A stretch of DNA of 64,000 nucleotides. Source: Maribellus luteus (lineage in GTDB: Bacteria > Bacteroidota > Bacteroidia > Bacteroidales > Prolixibacteraceae). Made by a program: the position numbers and the translations under genes. The stretch lies in contig NZ_QWGR01000001.1 in NCBI RefSeq assembly GCF_003576475.1, positions 124,001-188,000 of the forward strand, in the 5' to 3' direction. Below, in pieces: positions 16,881 through 26,304 of this stretch; the stretch's first letter is position 1; each line of letters opens with the position of its first letter. Below the pieces are notes generated by a model. The model was not told the origin of the DNA. It was given only the letters and a program-made list of their open reading frames with translations, and ran no database searches.

Positions 16881-18125
16881 TTAATACAATGCGTGGTCAT
16901 TTTTTAAATCCTCGCCGTTCCAAATCCGAATGTTGGTCCAGGGCGCATCAGCGTCTTTCCAGAATTCATCATCCGTTGCGAGTCCTAATGGAAGCAAGCC
17001 TGTTGAGCACAAATACAAACTTCCGGTAGAGATGTAATATTCACCCATCGAATTTTGATGCCCGCACAAGCCAATCTGTAACCATCCATTTTTGTCAAAT
17101 GTCCCCGGGGCGCTCATCAAACGTTGCATAACGGCTGTTAATGCACATCGTACCTGGGCGGGCTTAACAATTTCGGGAAGTCTTTTCTGTAAGCTTGCCT
17201 GGGCCAGATGTTGAAAGGCTCCCATCCGGTAAACCAGCGAGCGGCCAACGGCAGGGAAAGTACCTTCCGGGGAAATCAGTCGTTCCTGAATGGCAGCATA
17301 GCGCGTAAATCTTTTAGCAATTTCTTCGGTGGAGCGGTCGTCGAATTTCTTCTTTTCCTGCATTACCGTTACAATGTCCATCAACATGGGCTGAATAACG
17401 TAACTGTTGTAGTAGTCCCAGTGAAAATCAGGCCCATCTCCGTACATTCCGTCACCCAGGTACCATTCCTGGTGTTTTTTTACAGAAAAGTCGAGCCGCA
17501 TAATGTCGAATGGCAAATCGTTTTTCAGAAAGAATGCTTCAATCATTCCGCTAAAAAGCAGCCAGTTGGAATAAAAAGGCTTTATGTCGCGAGTGACCAC
17601 AAAGCATTTCACAACGTTCTTTTGGGAATCTTCAGAAAGTGCCTGCCACAACTGTTGAGGTGCCCGTAAAAAAGCATGTGCCAAGAATGCAGCATCTACG
17701 AGTATCTGCGGTTCCTTGTGATCAAAAAGATAATCGGGCGAAGTTTCATCGGTAATGTTGTGAATGGTTTTTAATGCCATCTCGCGGTACTTTTTTCTTA
17801 GCCCGGTTTCTGCGGCATCTCCCGAATTGCTTTCCAGCCAGGGCGCAATTCCGGCCAGTAATCTTCCCACAGCTTCCAGGTAAGTGGAGGGTTTTTCTTT
17901 AGCCCCGGTGGTTGTTTCAACCGGCATTGTAGCTTTTAGTTTGTTTTGGCTTCCGGCCTCCAGGACAGGCGCCGATATTTTATCGAGCAGCTGTACCCAG
18001 TATTCCCGGTGATTCTCCGGAAGTTTATTTTTTTTAGAGTCTGTTTGGCCCATCACCTGGTTCGACAGCACCACTCCGGCACCCACCACCGGTACCGTTT
18101 TTATGAAGTTTCTTCGATTTATCAT
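16881..18125 (-). CDS. DUF2264 family protein with Tat-like leader
   Basis: This 414-residue protein has the leader MINRRNFIKTVPVVGAGVVLSNQVMG, a twin-arginine-type signal. The body (about 37-400) carries the DUF2264 landmarks: YLEAVGRLLAGIAPWLES (about 83-100), RAPQQLW, SNWLLFSGMIEAFFL, YGDGPDFHWDYYNSYVIQPML (about 225-245) and RYAAIQERLISPEGTFPAVGRSLVYR (about 275-300). The fold is expected to be an (alpha/alpha)-barrel like those of unsaturated-glycuronyl hydrolases and related enzymes, so a role in glycan degradation is plausible but unproven. It stands alone, divergent from the locus 2 sigma gene and convergent with the hydroxylase operon. Confidence 0.85.
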   Translation of the reverse strand: MINRRNFIKTVPVVGAGVVLSNQVMGQTDSKKNKLPENHREYWVQLLDKISAPVLEAGSQNKLKATMPVETTTGAKEKPSTYLEAVGRLLAGIAPWLESNSGDAAETGLRKKYREMALKTIHNITDETSPDYLFDHKEPQILVDAAFLAHAFLRAPQQLWQALSEDSQKNVVKCFVVTRDIKPFYSNWLLFSGMIEAFFLKNDLPFDIMRLDFSVKKHQEWYLGDGMYGDGPDFHWDYYNSYVIQPMLMDIVTVMQEKKKFDDRSTEEIAKRFTRYAAIQERLISPEGTFPAVGRSLVYRMGAFQHLAQASLQKRLPEIVKPAQVRCALTAVMQRLMSAPGTFDKNGWLQIGLCGHQNSMGEYYISTGSLYLCSTGLLPLGLATDDEFWKDADAPWTNIRIWNGEDLKNDHALY

Positions 18126-18532
18126 GGTCGTTAAATATATTCAGCCACAAAAGTAAGAACAATAATAGAGAATTGCACGACTCTTTTTCTTTTGAAAAAT
18201 AGATCTAAGGATGTTACAAAATGTGTTTGGTTTTGTTTTCATGGACGTATATTAGTAATGAGTTTTGTTTGTTCTACAAGAATGATTTTCTCAAATACGA
18301 ATTATCCATTTTTGTACTTACGGTTGAAGGTTTTCTGCTTTGCACGGCAAATAATATTTAAGGATAATGTTTTTTGTTTAAGGTCTTGTATTTTTAGTAT
18401 TTATGAGAAGCTTTTTCTGTGATATTCTGTTCGTCGATAAAAGGAGTGAAGGTGTTTACATCTGAAAAAAATCTGCATTTGTTCAATACGAATTTTTATC
18501 TTGTAGCCCAAATTTATTTGAACCTGACGATT
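18126..18532. other. Divergent intergenic region upstream of sigma locus 2
   Basis: This 407-bp AT-rich spacer lies between the DUF2264 gene and the locus 2 sigma gene. A longer frame reaches back to 18419, but its extra 38 residues do not resemble sigma factors. I see no clear TTTG-N19-TAnnTTTG promoter, repeat or RNA. Confidence 0.45.
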
Positions 18533-19141
18533 ATGATTCAGGAAAAGGAACTAAATACTGAACTTCTAAATCAGATAAAACGGGGAGATGAAAATGCATT
18601 TCGCATTGTCTTTAATTCCTTCTTTCCCCGCTTACTTGCTTTTTCTGTGGAATATGTCAATGACCGGGAAATGGCTAAAAACCTGGTACAGGAATCGTTT
18701 TTGAAGCTTTGGGAAAACAGGGAAAACTTAAAAGCGGACTCTGATCTAAAAGCTTTTCTTTTTCAGGTGTTAAGAAACAAGTCGCTGAATTACCTAAAGG
18801 CTGTTAAGGTAAAACAAAAATATGAAGAGCACTTGAAATACCGTTATAACGAGTTGATCTTGAATTACGAGGCTTTGTGTCAGCTTGATTTCGATGTGCT
18901 TACGTTTAATGAGTTAAAAGGTATTATTGAAAGCACCATAGAGGAACTTCCTCCGCAATGTAAACGTATTTTTGAGCTAAGCCGCTACGATATGTTAAAA
19001 AACAAGGAAATTGCTGAGAAGCTGGGAATCTCGGTGAAAGCCGTGGAGGGGCATATGTCGAAAGCCCTGAAGCAATTTCGGAAAAGGTTAAAAGAGCATT
19101 TTCCGTCTGACTTCTTTGCTGTTTTGTTGTCAATAATTTAA
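18533..19141 (+). CDS. ECF-type RNA polymerase sigma-70 factor (locus 2)
   Basis: From the ATG at 18533 this protein has 202 residues (MIQEKELNTELLNQIKRGD). Region 2 is seen in FNSFFPRLLAFSVEYV and REMAKNLVQESFLKLW (about 27-65). Region 4 is seen in ELPPQCKRIFELSRYDMLKNKEIAEKLGISV (about 140-172). I prefer this ATG over an upstream in-frame ATG at 18419 because ECF factors start just before region 2. It heads a FecR/SusCD locus on the same strand and should be activated by that locus's STN-containing SusC. Confidence 0.93.
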   Translation: MIQEKELNTELLNQIKRGDENAFRIVFNSFFPRLLAFSVEYVNDREMAKNLVQESFLKLWENRENLKADSDLKAFLFQVLRNKSLNYLKAVKVKQKYEEHLKYRYNELILNYEALCQLDFDVLTFNELKGIIESTIEELPPQCKRIFELSRYDMLKNKEIAEKLGISVKAVEGHMSKALKQFRKRLKEHFPSDFFAVLLSII

Positions 19142-19199
19142 ATCGGTATTAACCATCCAGCTTTTTTTCTGAATTTTTTTGTTTTCCCACCTAGGGTAA

Positions 19200-19213
19200 A
19201 ACAAACGTTTGTT
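19200..19213 (+). promoter_or_regulatory. 14-bp palindrome upstream of fecR (locus 2)
   Basis: AACAAACGTTTGTT is a perfect palindrome 23 bp before the fecR start, next to CCTAGGGT. It could be a protein-binding site or part of an ECF-dependent promoter. There is no direct proof. Confidence 0.35.
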
Positions 19214-19236
19214 GTTACACTAATAGAACCGATAAA

Positions 19237-20217
19237 ATGGATCAGGAAAAAATCATACAATATGCTCTGGGGAACATCAGTGATGTGGCGGAGAAGAATG
19301 AAATCTCGCAATACCTGATGGAGAACAAGGAGGCCCGGGAATTTTACAAATCGATAAAAAATACCTGGTCGTTAACCAAAGGTGGTGACGAAGGTGACGG
19401 TTTGGATGCAGAATACAAAAAGCTTTCAAGACAGATGGGTAAACCCCGGTACCAGCTATTTCTGAGTGTTATGAAATACGCTGCTGTGCTGGTTTTTGCC
19501 GTAGCTATCTCGTATTCGTTGCTAAATTATTTGAGCCGGACCAAAACGCAGCCCATGAACGAAGTAATATGTCCGGCCGGTCAGATTGCCGAGGTGGTGT
19601 TGTCTGACGGGACACATGTTTGGTTGAATGCCGAATCGCGCATTCGTTATTCTGCTGCTTTTAACGGGGAAAACCGTAGCGTGGAGTTATGCGGAGAAGC
19701 ATTTTTTGACGTCGCGAAAGATCCTGAAAATCCTTTCCTGGTAGAGTTTAATGATATGCAGGTAAAGGTAACGGGCACCAGTTTTAATATCAGTGCTTAT
19801 CCCGAAAACGATTTCTCGGAAACCATCCTGGTAGAAGGGAAAATAGAATTGCTTAACCAGCAGGGGAAAAGGATTATTGAACTAAAACCGGGAGAAATGG
19901 CCAGCTATGATCTGACCGAGAAAAAGGTATACCTCTCGAACGTGGACACGCGTTTCTATTCTTCATGGAAAGAAGGCAGAATTAGCTTTTATAACGAAAG
20001 GCTGGAGCCTATTATCGCTAAGTTGGAACGTTGGTACAACGTGGAATTTGTTTTTAAAGACGAGGAAATAAAAAATTACCGGTTTACAGGTACAATTTTG
20101 AAAAATAAGCCTTTGTACCAGGTGCTGGAAATTATAAAGCTGTCATCTCCGATTAAGTTCCAGGTAATTCAAAAAAGCGAAGATAAAAACGAAATAATAT
20201 TGTCGAAAGAAAACTAA
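19237..20217 (+). CDS. FecR-family anti-sigma factor (locus 2)
   Basis: This 326-residue protein has a short cytoplasmic N-terminus with a transmembrane helix at about 84-102 (MKYAAVLVFAVAISYSLL). The FecR periplasmic domain starts at about 115 (VICPAGQIAEVVLSDGTHVWLN) and contains VELCGEAFFDVAKDPENPFLVE (about 149-170) and the VTGTSFNISAYPEND motif. The C-terminal DUF4974 segment (about 245-325) includes YNERLEPIIAKLERWYNVEF. It lies 95 bp after the sigma gene. In this arrangement FecR holds the sigma factor until SusC reports substrate. Confidence 0.95.
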   Translation: MDQEKIIQYALGNISDVAEKNEISQYLMENKEAREFYKSIKNTWSLTKGGDEGDGLDAEYKKLSRQMGKPRYQLFLSVMKYAAVLVFAVAISYSLLNYLSRTKTQPMNEVICPAGQIAEVVLSDGTHVWLNAESRIRYSAAFNGENRSVELCGEAFFDVAKDPENPFLVEFNDMQVKVTGTSFNISAYPENDFSETILVEGKIELLNQQGKRIIELKPGEMASYDLTEKKVYLSNVDTRFYSSWKEGRISFYNERLEPIIAKLERWYNVEFVFKDEEIKNYRFTGTILKNKPLYQVLEIIKLSSPIKFQVIQKSEDKNEIILSKEN

Positions 20218-20250
20218 ATACCTATGCAAAATTAAGTAAACCAAAACAAC

Positions 20251-20280
20251 GAACCGATATTACGCTAATAATACCGGTTC
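20251..20280 (+). other. fecR-susC intercistronic stem-loop, locus 2
   Basis: GAACCGATATTA (20251-20262) and TAATACCGGTTC (20269-20280) form a 12-bp stem with one mismatch and a 6-nt loop, 33 nt after the fecR stop. A second imperfect hairpin follows at 20288-20316. No U-tract follows either, so they are not obvious terminators. Confidence 0.6.
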
Positions 20281-20370
20281 TGTCAAAATCCTGGGAAGCG
20301 CCAACTTCCGTAGGATGTTTAAAAACAATTCCAAAAGGAATCATTAATAATTATTAAACATGCCAAAAGT

Positions 20371-23300
20371 ATGAAAAAAAAACGAGAGAGTTATGCCCTG
20401 TTTATTGGGTGTAGCAGAATGATTAAAGTTATGAAACTAACGATCTTATTACTCCTGATGGGTGTGGTAGCGGTGAGTGCCAAAAGTTACTCCCAGGCAA
20501 CAAAAGTTTGTATCGATGTCAGAAACGTGACATTAGCTGAGTTGTTTGAGGAAATTGAAGCTCAAAGTGACTTTTATTTCTTCTATAAAAACGATGAAGT
20601 TGCCAATATTAAAAGGATTGACCTAAAGGTAAAAAGCGAGACAATTGAGAAAATACTGGATGATCTTCTGGAAGGAAGTGATTTAAAATATAAAGTTGTT
20701 GATCGCTATATTGTTATTAGCCCGGGCTCTAAAAAATTGGCAGACCAAAGGTATACAGATGCCGGGCAAAAATCTGTCTCGGGTAAGGTAACCGGCGAGG
20801 ATGGGCAGCCCTTACCTGGTGTAACTGTCGTGGTAAAAGGAACCAAGCAGGGAACAGTAACAGATGCTGATGGGTACTATTCCTTACCAGATATTCCTGA
20901 AAACACTAGACTTCAATTTTCTTTTGTTGGGATGAAAGCACAAGAAGTTGAAGTGGGTAGCCGAACTACTCTAAATATTGTCCTGATTGCCGATGCAATT
21001 GGTGTTGATGAGGTGGTAGTAACTGCATTGGGAATCAAGCGTGAAAAGAAAGCTTTGGGATATGCCATGCAAGAAATCAAAACAAAAGGTTTTACAGAAA
21101 TCCGTTCGGAGAGTGTAGCCAACATGTTACAAGGGAAAGTAGCCGGCGTACAGATTAATCAATCAGGAACTGGCATGGGGGGATCGACCCGTATAATTAT
21201 GAGAGGATTAAACTCGTTAAGCGGAAACAACCAGCCCTTATGGGTAATCGATGGTCTTCCGATCAGTGACAATTCTGCCGGAACTGCAAACCAATGGGGA
21301 AATATTGATTACTCCGGATCTGCTTCTGAGATTAACCCGGAAGACATTGAAAGCATTTCAGTATTAAAAGGAGCCAATGCTGCTGCGTTATATGGTAGCC
21401 GCGCACAAAATGGAGCAATTCTGGTTGTTACCAAAAAAGGGAAAAAGAATCAAGGTATCTCTTTTGAATACAATGGAAATGTTAATGTTACCACTCCTTA
21501 TCAGGCGTATAAATTTCAAAACGAATATGGGCAAGGTTCAAACGGTGAATTTTCAATAGATGCGAAAGGTAGTTGGGGCCCCCGAATGACCGGACAAGAA
21601 ATTCCTAACTGGAGAAATGAGATTTATGGAGATGCATCTTATCTCCCTTATGCAATGCGTCCTCAAGGCAATCAGATGCTGGATTTCTATCAAACAGGGT
21701 TCACGTATAATAATATGCTTGCGGTATCTGGTGGTAGTGAAACTTTATTCGGACGTCTGTCTTATTCTGATTCCCGCAATGAAGGCATTACTCCAACCCA
21801 TTCCTTGACACGTCAATATTTTGATGGAAGCATGAACTTTGCCAATAAATGGGTCAATATTGGGGGTAAAATAAGTTACATCCGTCAAAAAGGGGAAAAT
21901 CGCCCGGATCAGGGAGAGTACGGCATCGCAAATCAATTTATAAAAATGCCCAGAAATATTCGCATAGAGGATTTGAGAAACCCGGAAGGCATGAACGGTA
22001 CCCCGGTAAATTGGTCTGGTAATAGTAATGAGTACATCAACCCGTTTGCATATTTCTATAATGGGAATGGCAATGAGGATATGAAGAATCGTGTCATCGG
22101 TCAAATGAATGCAAGTATTACGTTTACAGAGTGGTTGAGATTAAGCGCGAAAATAGGCATTGACTGGAACAACATGAACCGGAAAATTATGATGCCTTTT
22201 TCCTATAACACCGGAGCCGGACAATATTCAAATAATACAAATACTTATCAGGAAACGAATTCAGACGTGATTTTGAATTTCAATAAAACATTTAAAGATT
22301 TTTCAGTATTGGCCAACTTTGGAGCTGCTTTTCGGAATGAACAAGGGCAATCTTTATCGGCTCAAGCCGGGCGCTTAACAATTCCTGGACTGGTTGCACT
22401 TTCGAACGGAAATAAAAAAGATCCATATGAAGGTTTTTATGAAAAAGAAGTTCATTCCGTTTTAGGGAATGCGCAGTTTGGCTATAAGAGTATGCTTTAT
22501 TTGGATTTTTCTGCCAGAAATGACTGGTCGTCTACTCTTCCCAAAGATAATTGGTCATATTTTTATCCTTCAGTTAGTTTAAGTGGTGTCGTCTCTGAAA
22601 TGCTTGATTTGCCGGAAGCATTCTCGTTTATGAAATTAAGAGGATCCTGGGCTAAAGTAGGTAATGATACCAGTCCATATCGTTTGCATTCAGTTTATGG
22701 TGTATTTACCGTAATGACACCGGTGTTAGGGTCAGCCGCTCCTAATAGTTTCCCTTTATCTACTTTAAAACCTGAATCAACGCAATCGTATGAGGTGGGT
22801 ACGGACATTAGAATGTTTGATAGTCGGGTAGGACTTGATTTTACTTACTATAAATCGAATACATCAGATCAAATCTTAAGTGTACCGGTTACTGAATCGT
22901 CAGGTTATAGAAGTAAATTAATCAATGCCGGAAAAATGAGCAGTGAAGGAGTAGAACTTATGTTAAGTTTTGTTCCTGTTCAAACAGAAGATTGGGAATG
23001 GTCGTTGAATTTCAATTGGGGAACGAACTCTTCCAAATGTATTGAACTGGACCCAACCGTTAAAAGATGGGGGATTGGAGGCGTTCGCATTGGAGGTGTT
23101 TATGTCAGTGAAGGTGGAAAATTTGGTGATATTGTTGGTAAGGCCTATGTACGCGACGAACAAGGGAATGTAATAATTAATAATAATGGTTTGCCTGTGT
23201 TTGAAAGCGATCAGGTGGTAGGTAATATGATGGCTGACTGGACTGGAGCTGTAACTTCGGATCTGCGATGGAAAAACCTTTCGTTCAAAATGTTGATTGA

Positions 23301-23757
23301 CATGAGACAAGGCGGTGATATCGTTTCAGTAACAGATGCCTATGCTTCTGCTCTGGGGAATTCTGAACGAACGCTTGCTTACCGAGATGGTGGAATGATT
23401 ATCAAGGGGGTTAATATCGATACCGGAGCGGCAAATAATGTGACAATTACCGCACAACAATTTTATGAAACAGTAGGAGGCCCGGAAGGAGTAGCCGAAG
23501 AATTTGTTTATGACGGTTCATTTATAAAAATGAGAGAAATGTCGTTGGGGTATAAGCTCCCTCACACATTGATAAGTAAAACGCCTTTTACTAGTGTAAA
23601 ACTTTCTTTAGTCGGGCGAGATTTATTCTTTTTCAAGAAAAACACACCTAATAATCCGGAAGGTGCTTTCTCGCGCAGTGATTATGCACAAGCTTTTGAA
23701 ATTTCAGCAATGCCTCCAACAAGAAGCTTCGGATTTAATTTAAATGTAAATTTTTAG
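20371..23757 (+). CDS. SusC/RagA-family TonB-linked outer-membrane transporter with STN domain (locus 2)
   Basis: This 1128-residue protein begins with an extended leader (MKKKRESYALFIG, hydrophobic core about 22-38, AKSYSQ cleavage region). Then come an STN domain (about 45-120), a carboxypeptidase-like repeat (VSGKVTGEDGQPLPGVTV, about 136-212), a plug with VDEVVVTALGIKREKKALGY and SISVLKGANAAALYGSRAQNGA, and a barrel ending in F. It imports oligosaccharides with the following SusD. The GH16 and DUF4434 genes downstream suggest a marine polysaccharide such as a beta-glucan or galactan, which is an inference. The start context AAAAGT-ATG-A9 matches the other two susC genes. Confidence 0.96.
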   Translation: MKKKRESYALFIGCSRMIKVMKLTILLLLMGVVAVSAKSYSQATKVCIDVRNVTLAELFEEIEAQSDFYFFYKNDEVANIKRIDLKVKSETIEKILDDLLEGSDLKYKVVDRYIVISPGSKKLADQRYTDAGQKSVSGKVTGEDGQPLPGVTVVVKGTKQGTVTDADGYYSLPDIPENTRLQFSFVGMKAQEVEVGSRTTLNIVLIADAIGVDEVVVTALGIKREKKALGYAMQEIKTKGFTEIRSESVANMLQGKVAGVQINQSGTGMGGSTRIIMRGLNSLSGNNQPLWVIDGLPISDNSAGTANQWGNIDYSGSASEINPEDIESISVLKGANAAALYGSRAQNGAILVVTKKGKKNQGISFEYNGNVNVTTPYQAYKFQNEYGQGSNGEFSIDAKGSWGPRMTGQEIPNWRNEIYGDASYLPYAMRPQGNQMLDFYQTGFTYNNMLAVSGGSETLFGRLSYSDSRNEGITPTHSLTRQYFDGSMNFANKWVNIGGKISYIRQKGENRPDQGEYGIANQFIKMPRNIRIEDLRNPEGMNGTPVNWSGNSNEYINPFAYFYNGNGNEDMKNRVIGQMNASITFTEWLRLSAKIGIDWNNMNRKIMMPFSYNTGAGQYSNNTNTYQETNSDVILNFNKTFKDFSVLANFGAAFRNEQGQSLSAQAGRLTIPGLVALSNGNKKDPYEGFYEKEVHSVLGNAQFGYKSMLYLDFSARNDWSSTLPKDNWSYFYPSVSLSGVVSEMLDLPEAFSFMKLRGSWAKVGNDTSPYRLHSVYGVFTVMTPVLGSAAPNSFPLSTLKPESTQSYEVGTDIRMFDSRVGLDFTYYKSNTSDQILSVPVTESSGYRSKLINAGKMSSEGVELMLSFVPVQTEDWEWSLNFNWGTNSSKCIELDPTVKRWGIGGVRIGGVYVSEGGKFGDIVGKAYVRDEQGNVIINNNGLPVFESDQVVGNMMADWTGAVTSDLRWKNLSFKMLIDMRQGGDIVSVTDAYASALGNSERTLAYRDGGMIIKGVNIDTGAANNVTITAQQFYETVGGPEGVAEEFVYDGSFIKMREMSLGYKLPHTLISKTPFTSVKLSLVGRDLFFFKKNTPNNPEGAFSRSDYAQAFEISAMPPTRSFGFNLNVNF

Positions 23758-23769
23758 CACGGTGAAAAA

Positions 23770-25359
23770 ATGAAAAACGTATTAAAAAAAATAACGCTGT
23801 TGGCATTATCTATTGCAATCTTATTCGGTTGTACAGATGATTTTGAGGATATGAATAAAAATCCTTTGGCAACGACCACATTAAGCCCTGAATTAGTTTT
23901 TCCTTATGTTACATGGAAAGCTACTAACATCAACTGGGAAACCTATCAGTTAGGAGATAATCTCGGGGCTAACTTGTGGGCTCAGTACCTGGCAAATACT
24001 TCCACCGGTTTTACAACAGATAGATATATGTATACGGATGGATTTGTAAATCCAGGGCTGTGGTCTCCTCATTTTTTAGATGTGGTAAAGAATAAAAAAG
24101 TAGTTGAAGCAGACATTGAGAATTATCCCCATTCGGTATATACTTACCAGCTACTACGTATTATGACGGCATATTCTACCGCCAAGGTAACAGATCTTTT
24201 CGGGGATATACCTTATTTTGAAGCCGGAACCGGAGTTCAAAAACCCAAATACGATAGTCAAAAGGATATCTATTATGATTTATTTAAAGAATTGACCGAG
24301 AGCGCACAGATTTTATCCAGTGGGCTGCAAGGACAAAAAGACTTTAAAAGTGCTGATTTTATTTACAATGGAGACATCCAGAAATGGGTTAAATTTGCCA
24401 ACTCGCTTCGTCTTCGTTTAGCCATTCATATTTCTTTTGTTGACCCGGGGAAAGCCAAACAGGAAGGAGAAGCAGCTCTTGCTGCAGGAGTAATGGGATC
24501 GAACAATGAATCTGCAACAATCTATACAAACAATGCCGATTGGAATAGTCTAGGCTATCCTTTGATTACAATTAGTCACTGGAATGAATTTCGAGTAAGT
24601 AAAACCTTGGTTGATCTCTTGGAAAAGAGTGGAACTGTAGCAGATCCTCGTTTGCCATTATACATTGGTAAAACCAAAAATTTTGTAACAAAGGGGGAAG
24701 GGCCGGCATATAAAGGTATGGCAAATGGTCTTCCTGCTGATCAGTTCACAACAGCAGGTAATACTTTAAATGAAATTTCAAATGTTCACGGCTTAATGTT
24801 CTTACCCGATTGGAATTTAAATGGTATAGATCAGTCAGGGGTTTGGATCACAAAACGTTATCCGGTTATGCTTTATTCTGAGGTTTGCTTCTTAAAAGCA
24901 GAAGCAGCTTTATTAGGATGGAATGGAGCAGGTGATGCAAAAACAAACTATGAAGAAGGGATCAGGTCTTCTTTTGCTTATTCTCGAGAAGGTATAGCTA
25001 CCGATGTTCTTGACCTTACTCAAGATGAAACATATATAACTACCGGAGCAGTAGCATGGAGTGCCGCGGCAGATTACGAAACTAAGTTAAAACAGATTAT
25101 CACGCAAAAATACATTGCGTTATTCCCGAATGGAAATGAAGCCTGGACTGAATACCGCAGAACAGGTTATCCTGTTTTTAATGCAATCGTTCGTTCTGAT
25201 GATCCGGATTTGAAGCCAGGTGAAATCATAAAAAAGATTAGATACACCGATAGTGAAAGACGTAATAATCCGGAAAATGCCTCCGATCCTTCATTAAATG
25301 GAGGTAAGGGCGACGGTCAGAATGTTCGTGTTTGGTGGGATACAAATCGTTCTAAATAA
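23770..25359 (+). CDS. SusD/RagB-family nutrient-binding lipoprotein (locus 2)
   Basis: This 529-residue protein has a lipobox ending AILFGC (Cys about 21) followed by TDDFEDMNKNPLATT, a SusD-like_2 opening. Helical-repeat landmarks include YQLLRIMTAYSTAKVTDLFGDIPYFEAG (about 125-152), WVKFANSLRLRLAIHIS (about 205-221), SEVCFLKAEAALLGW (about 370-384) and ALFPNGNEAWTEYRRTGYP (about 455-473). It forms the lid of the SusC gene ending 12 bp upstream and sets substrate capture at the surface. Confidence 0.95.
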   Translation: MKNVLKKITLLALSIAILFGCTDDFEDMNKNPLATTTLSPELVFPYVTWKATNINWETYQLGDNLGANLWAQYLANTSTGFTTDRYMYTDGFVNPGLWSPHFLDVVKNKKVVEADIENYPHSVYTYQLLRIMTAYSTAKVTDLFGDIPYFEAGTGVQKPKYDSQKDIYYDLFKELTESAQILSSGLQGQKDFKSADFIYNGDIQKWVKFANSLRLRLAIHISFVDPGKAKQEGEAALAAGVMGSNNESATIYTNNADWNSLGYPLITISHWNEFRVSKTLVDLLEKSGTVADPRLPLYIGKTKNFVTKGEGPAYKGMANGLPADQFTTAGNTLNEISNVHGLMFLPDWNLNGIDQSGVWITKRYPVMLYSEVCFLKAEAALLGWNGAGDAKTNYEEGIRSSFAYSREGIATDVLDLTQDETYITTGAVAWSAAADYETKLKQIITQKYIALFPNGNEAWTEYRRTGYPVFNAIVRSDDPDLKPGEIIKKIRYTDSERRNNPENASDPSLNGGKGDGQNVRVWWDTNRSK

Positions 25360-25365
25360 AATAAA

Positions 25366-26166
25366 ATGAAAAACATTCGAATGTATATTTTGGCATGCAC
25401 AGTATTGTTAGGTGCATGCCAGCACTCATTAAAAGATAATTCCTCAGTAAAACCGAAAAATACGGCTTTAAGTCAGGAAATATTCGAGCCCGAAAAGCAA
25501 GGTTATTCTTTAGTTTGGGAAGATCAGTTTGATGGAACTGTTTTGGATACAACGAAGTGGAAAATACGAGGAACCGGCCCTCGCCGCATTGGATACAATG
25601 ATCCATCAATGGTTAGTGTTTCTAATGGAAATCTAAATTTGATGTATGACATCAAAAAAGATAGCATCATGGGAAGTGCTGTAGGTACTCAGGAAACATT
25701 TATGAGCAAATATGGATATTATGAATGTAGAGCTGCTTTGCAAAAAGGCATTGGGCCATGGGCTGCTTTTTGGTTTCAATCTCCGGGTATTTCCGACGGA
25801 GAAGATCCTGCCGTGTATGGAACCGAGATTGATATCTTTGAATATTTTAAAGGATTAGGAAAAGATAAGCTTACCCATTGCCTGCATTGGGCTTATGGTC
25901 CAAACCAGAAGTCTTCGGGGGCGATGGTGAGTGAGTTGGAAGGTTTATCGGAAGGCTTTCATACTTTTGCGTTGGAGTGGACCCCGGAGAAATATTCATT
26001 TTTTATCGACGGCTTAAAATACCATGAACAAACCGTAGGCCTTTCTCACACCAAAGAATATATGATTTTGAGCATGGAGATTCCTTCATTTTTGGAAGGA
26101 ATTAAAAACGCCTGTGCTCCGGATACTTTTAAGGTGGACTATGTTAAGGTCTATCAAAAAAAATGA
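25366..26166 (+). CDS. Glycoside hydrolase family 16 lipoprotein
   Basis: This 266-residue protein has the lipobox LLGAC (Cys18) and a single GH16 jelly-roll catalytic domain (about 47-265). The active-site motif EIDIFE (Glu154 nucleophile, Asp156, Glu159 acid/base) is of the ExDxxE beta-bulge type used by laminarinases, agarases and related enzymes. Supporting motifs are LVWEDQFDG (about 49-57), KYGYYECRAAL (about 115-125) and FHTFALEWTPEKYSFFIDG (about 201-219). It is probably surface-attached and makes the first endo-cut in polysaccharide for the SusCD pair six bp upstream. Subfamily and substrate cannot be assigned by eye. Confidence 0.92.
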   Translation: MKNIRMYILACTVLLGACQHSLKDNSSVKPKNTALSQEIFEPEKQGYSLVWEDQFDGTVLDTTKWKIRGTGPRRIGYNDPSMVSVSNGNLNLMYDIKKDSIMGSAVGTQETFMSKYGYYECRAALQKGIGPWAAFWFQSPGISDGEDPAVYGTEIDIFEYFKGLGKDKLTHCLHWAYGPNQKSSGAMVSELEGLSEGFHTFALEWTPEKYSFFIDGLKYHEQTVGLSHTKEYMILSMEIPSFLEGIKNACAPDTFKVDYVKVYQKK

Positions 26167-26172
26167 TACAAC

Positions 26173-26229
26173 GGAATAGCCATGAATACTAAAGCCCACG
26201 CAAAACGGGAATGTATGAATGGCTATTCC
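26173..26229 (+). other. Inverted repeat after GH16 gene
   Basis: GGAATAGCCAT (26173-26183) and ATGGCTATTCC (26219-26229) are perfect 11-bp arms separated by 35 nt in the 138-bp gap before the DUF4855 gene. There is no T-run, so this may be an mRNA-stabilising or processing hairpin rather than a terminator. Confidence 0.5.
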
Positions 26230-26304
26230 ATTCTGTTGAAGTTTAATTTAAAAAATGGAGTTGATACGAAATTTATAGAAACGCCGGATTAAAATTTTAT
26301 ACGA

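Noticed and set aside
18419-18532. Longer start for the locus 2 sigma factor
   Set aside because: The extra 38 residues do not resemble sigma factors, and the ATG at 18533 gives the usual ECF length.
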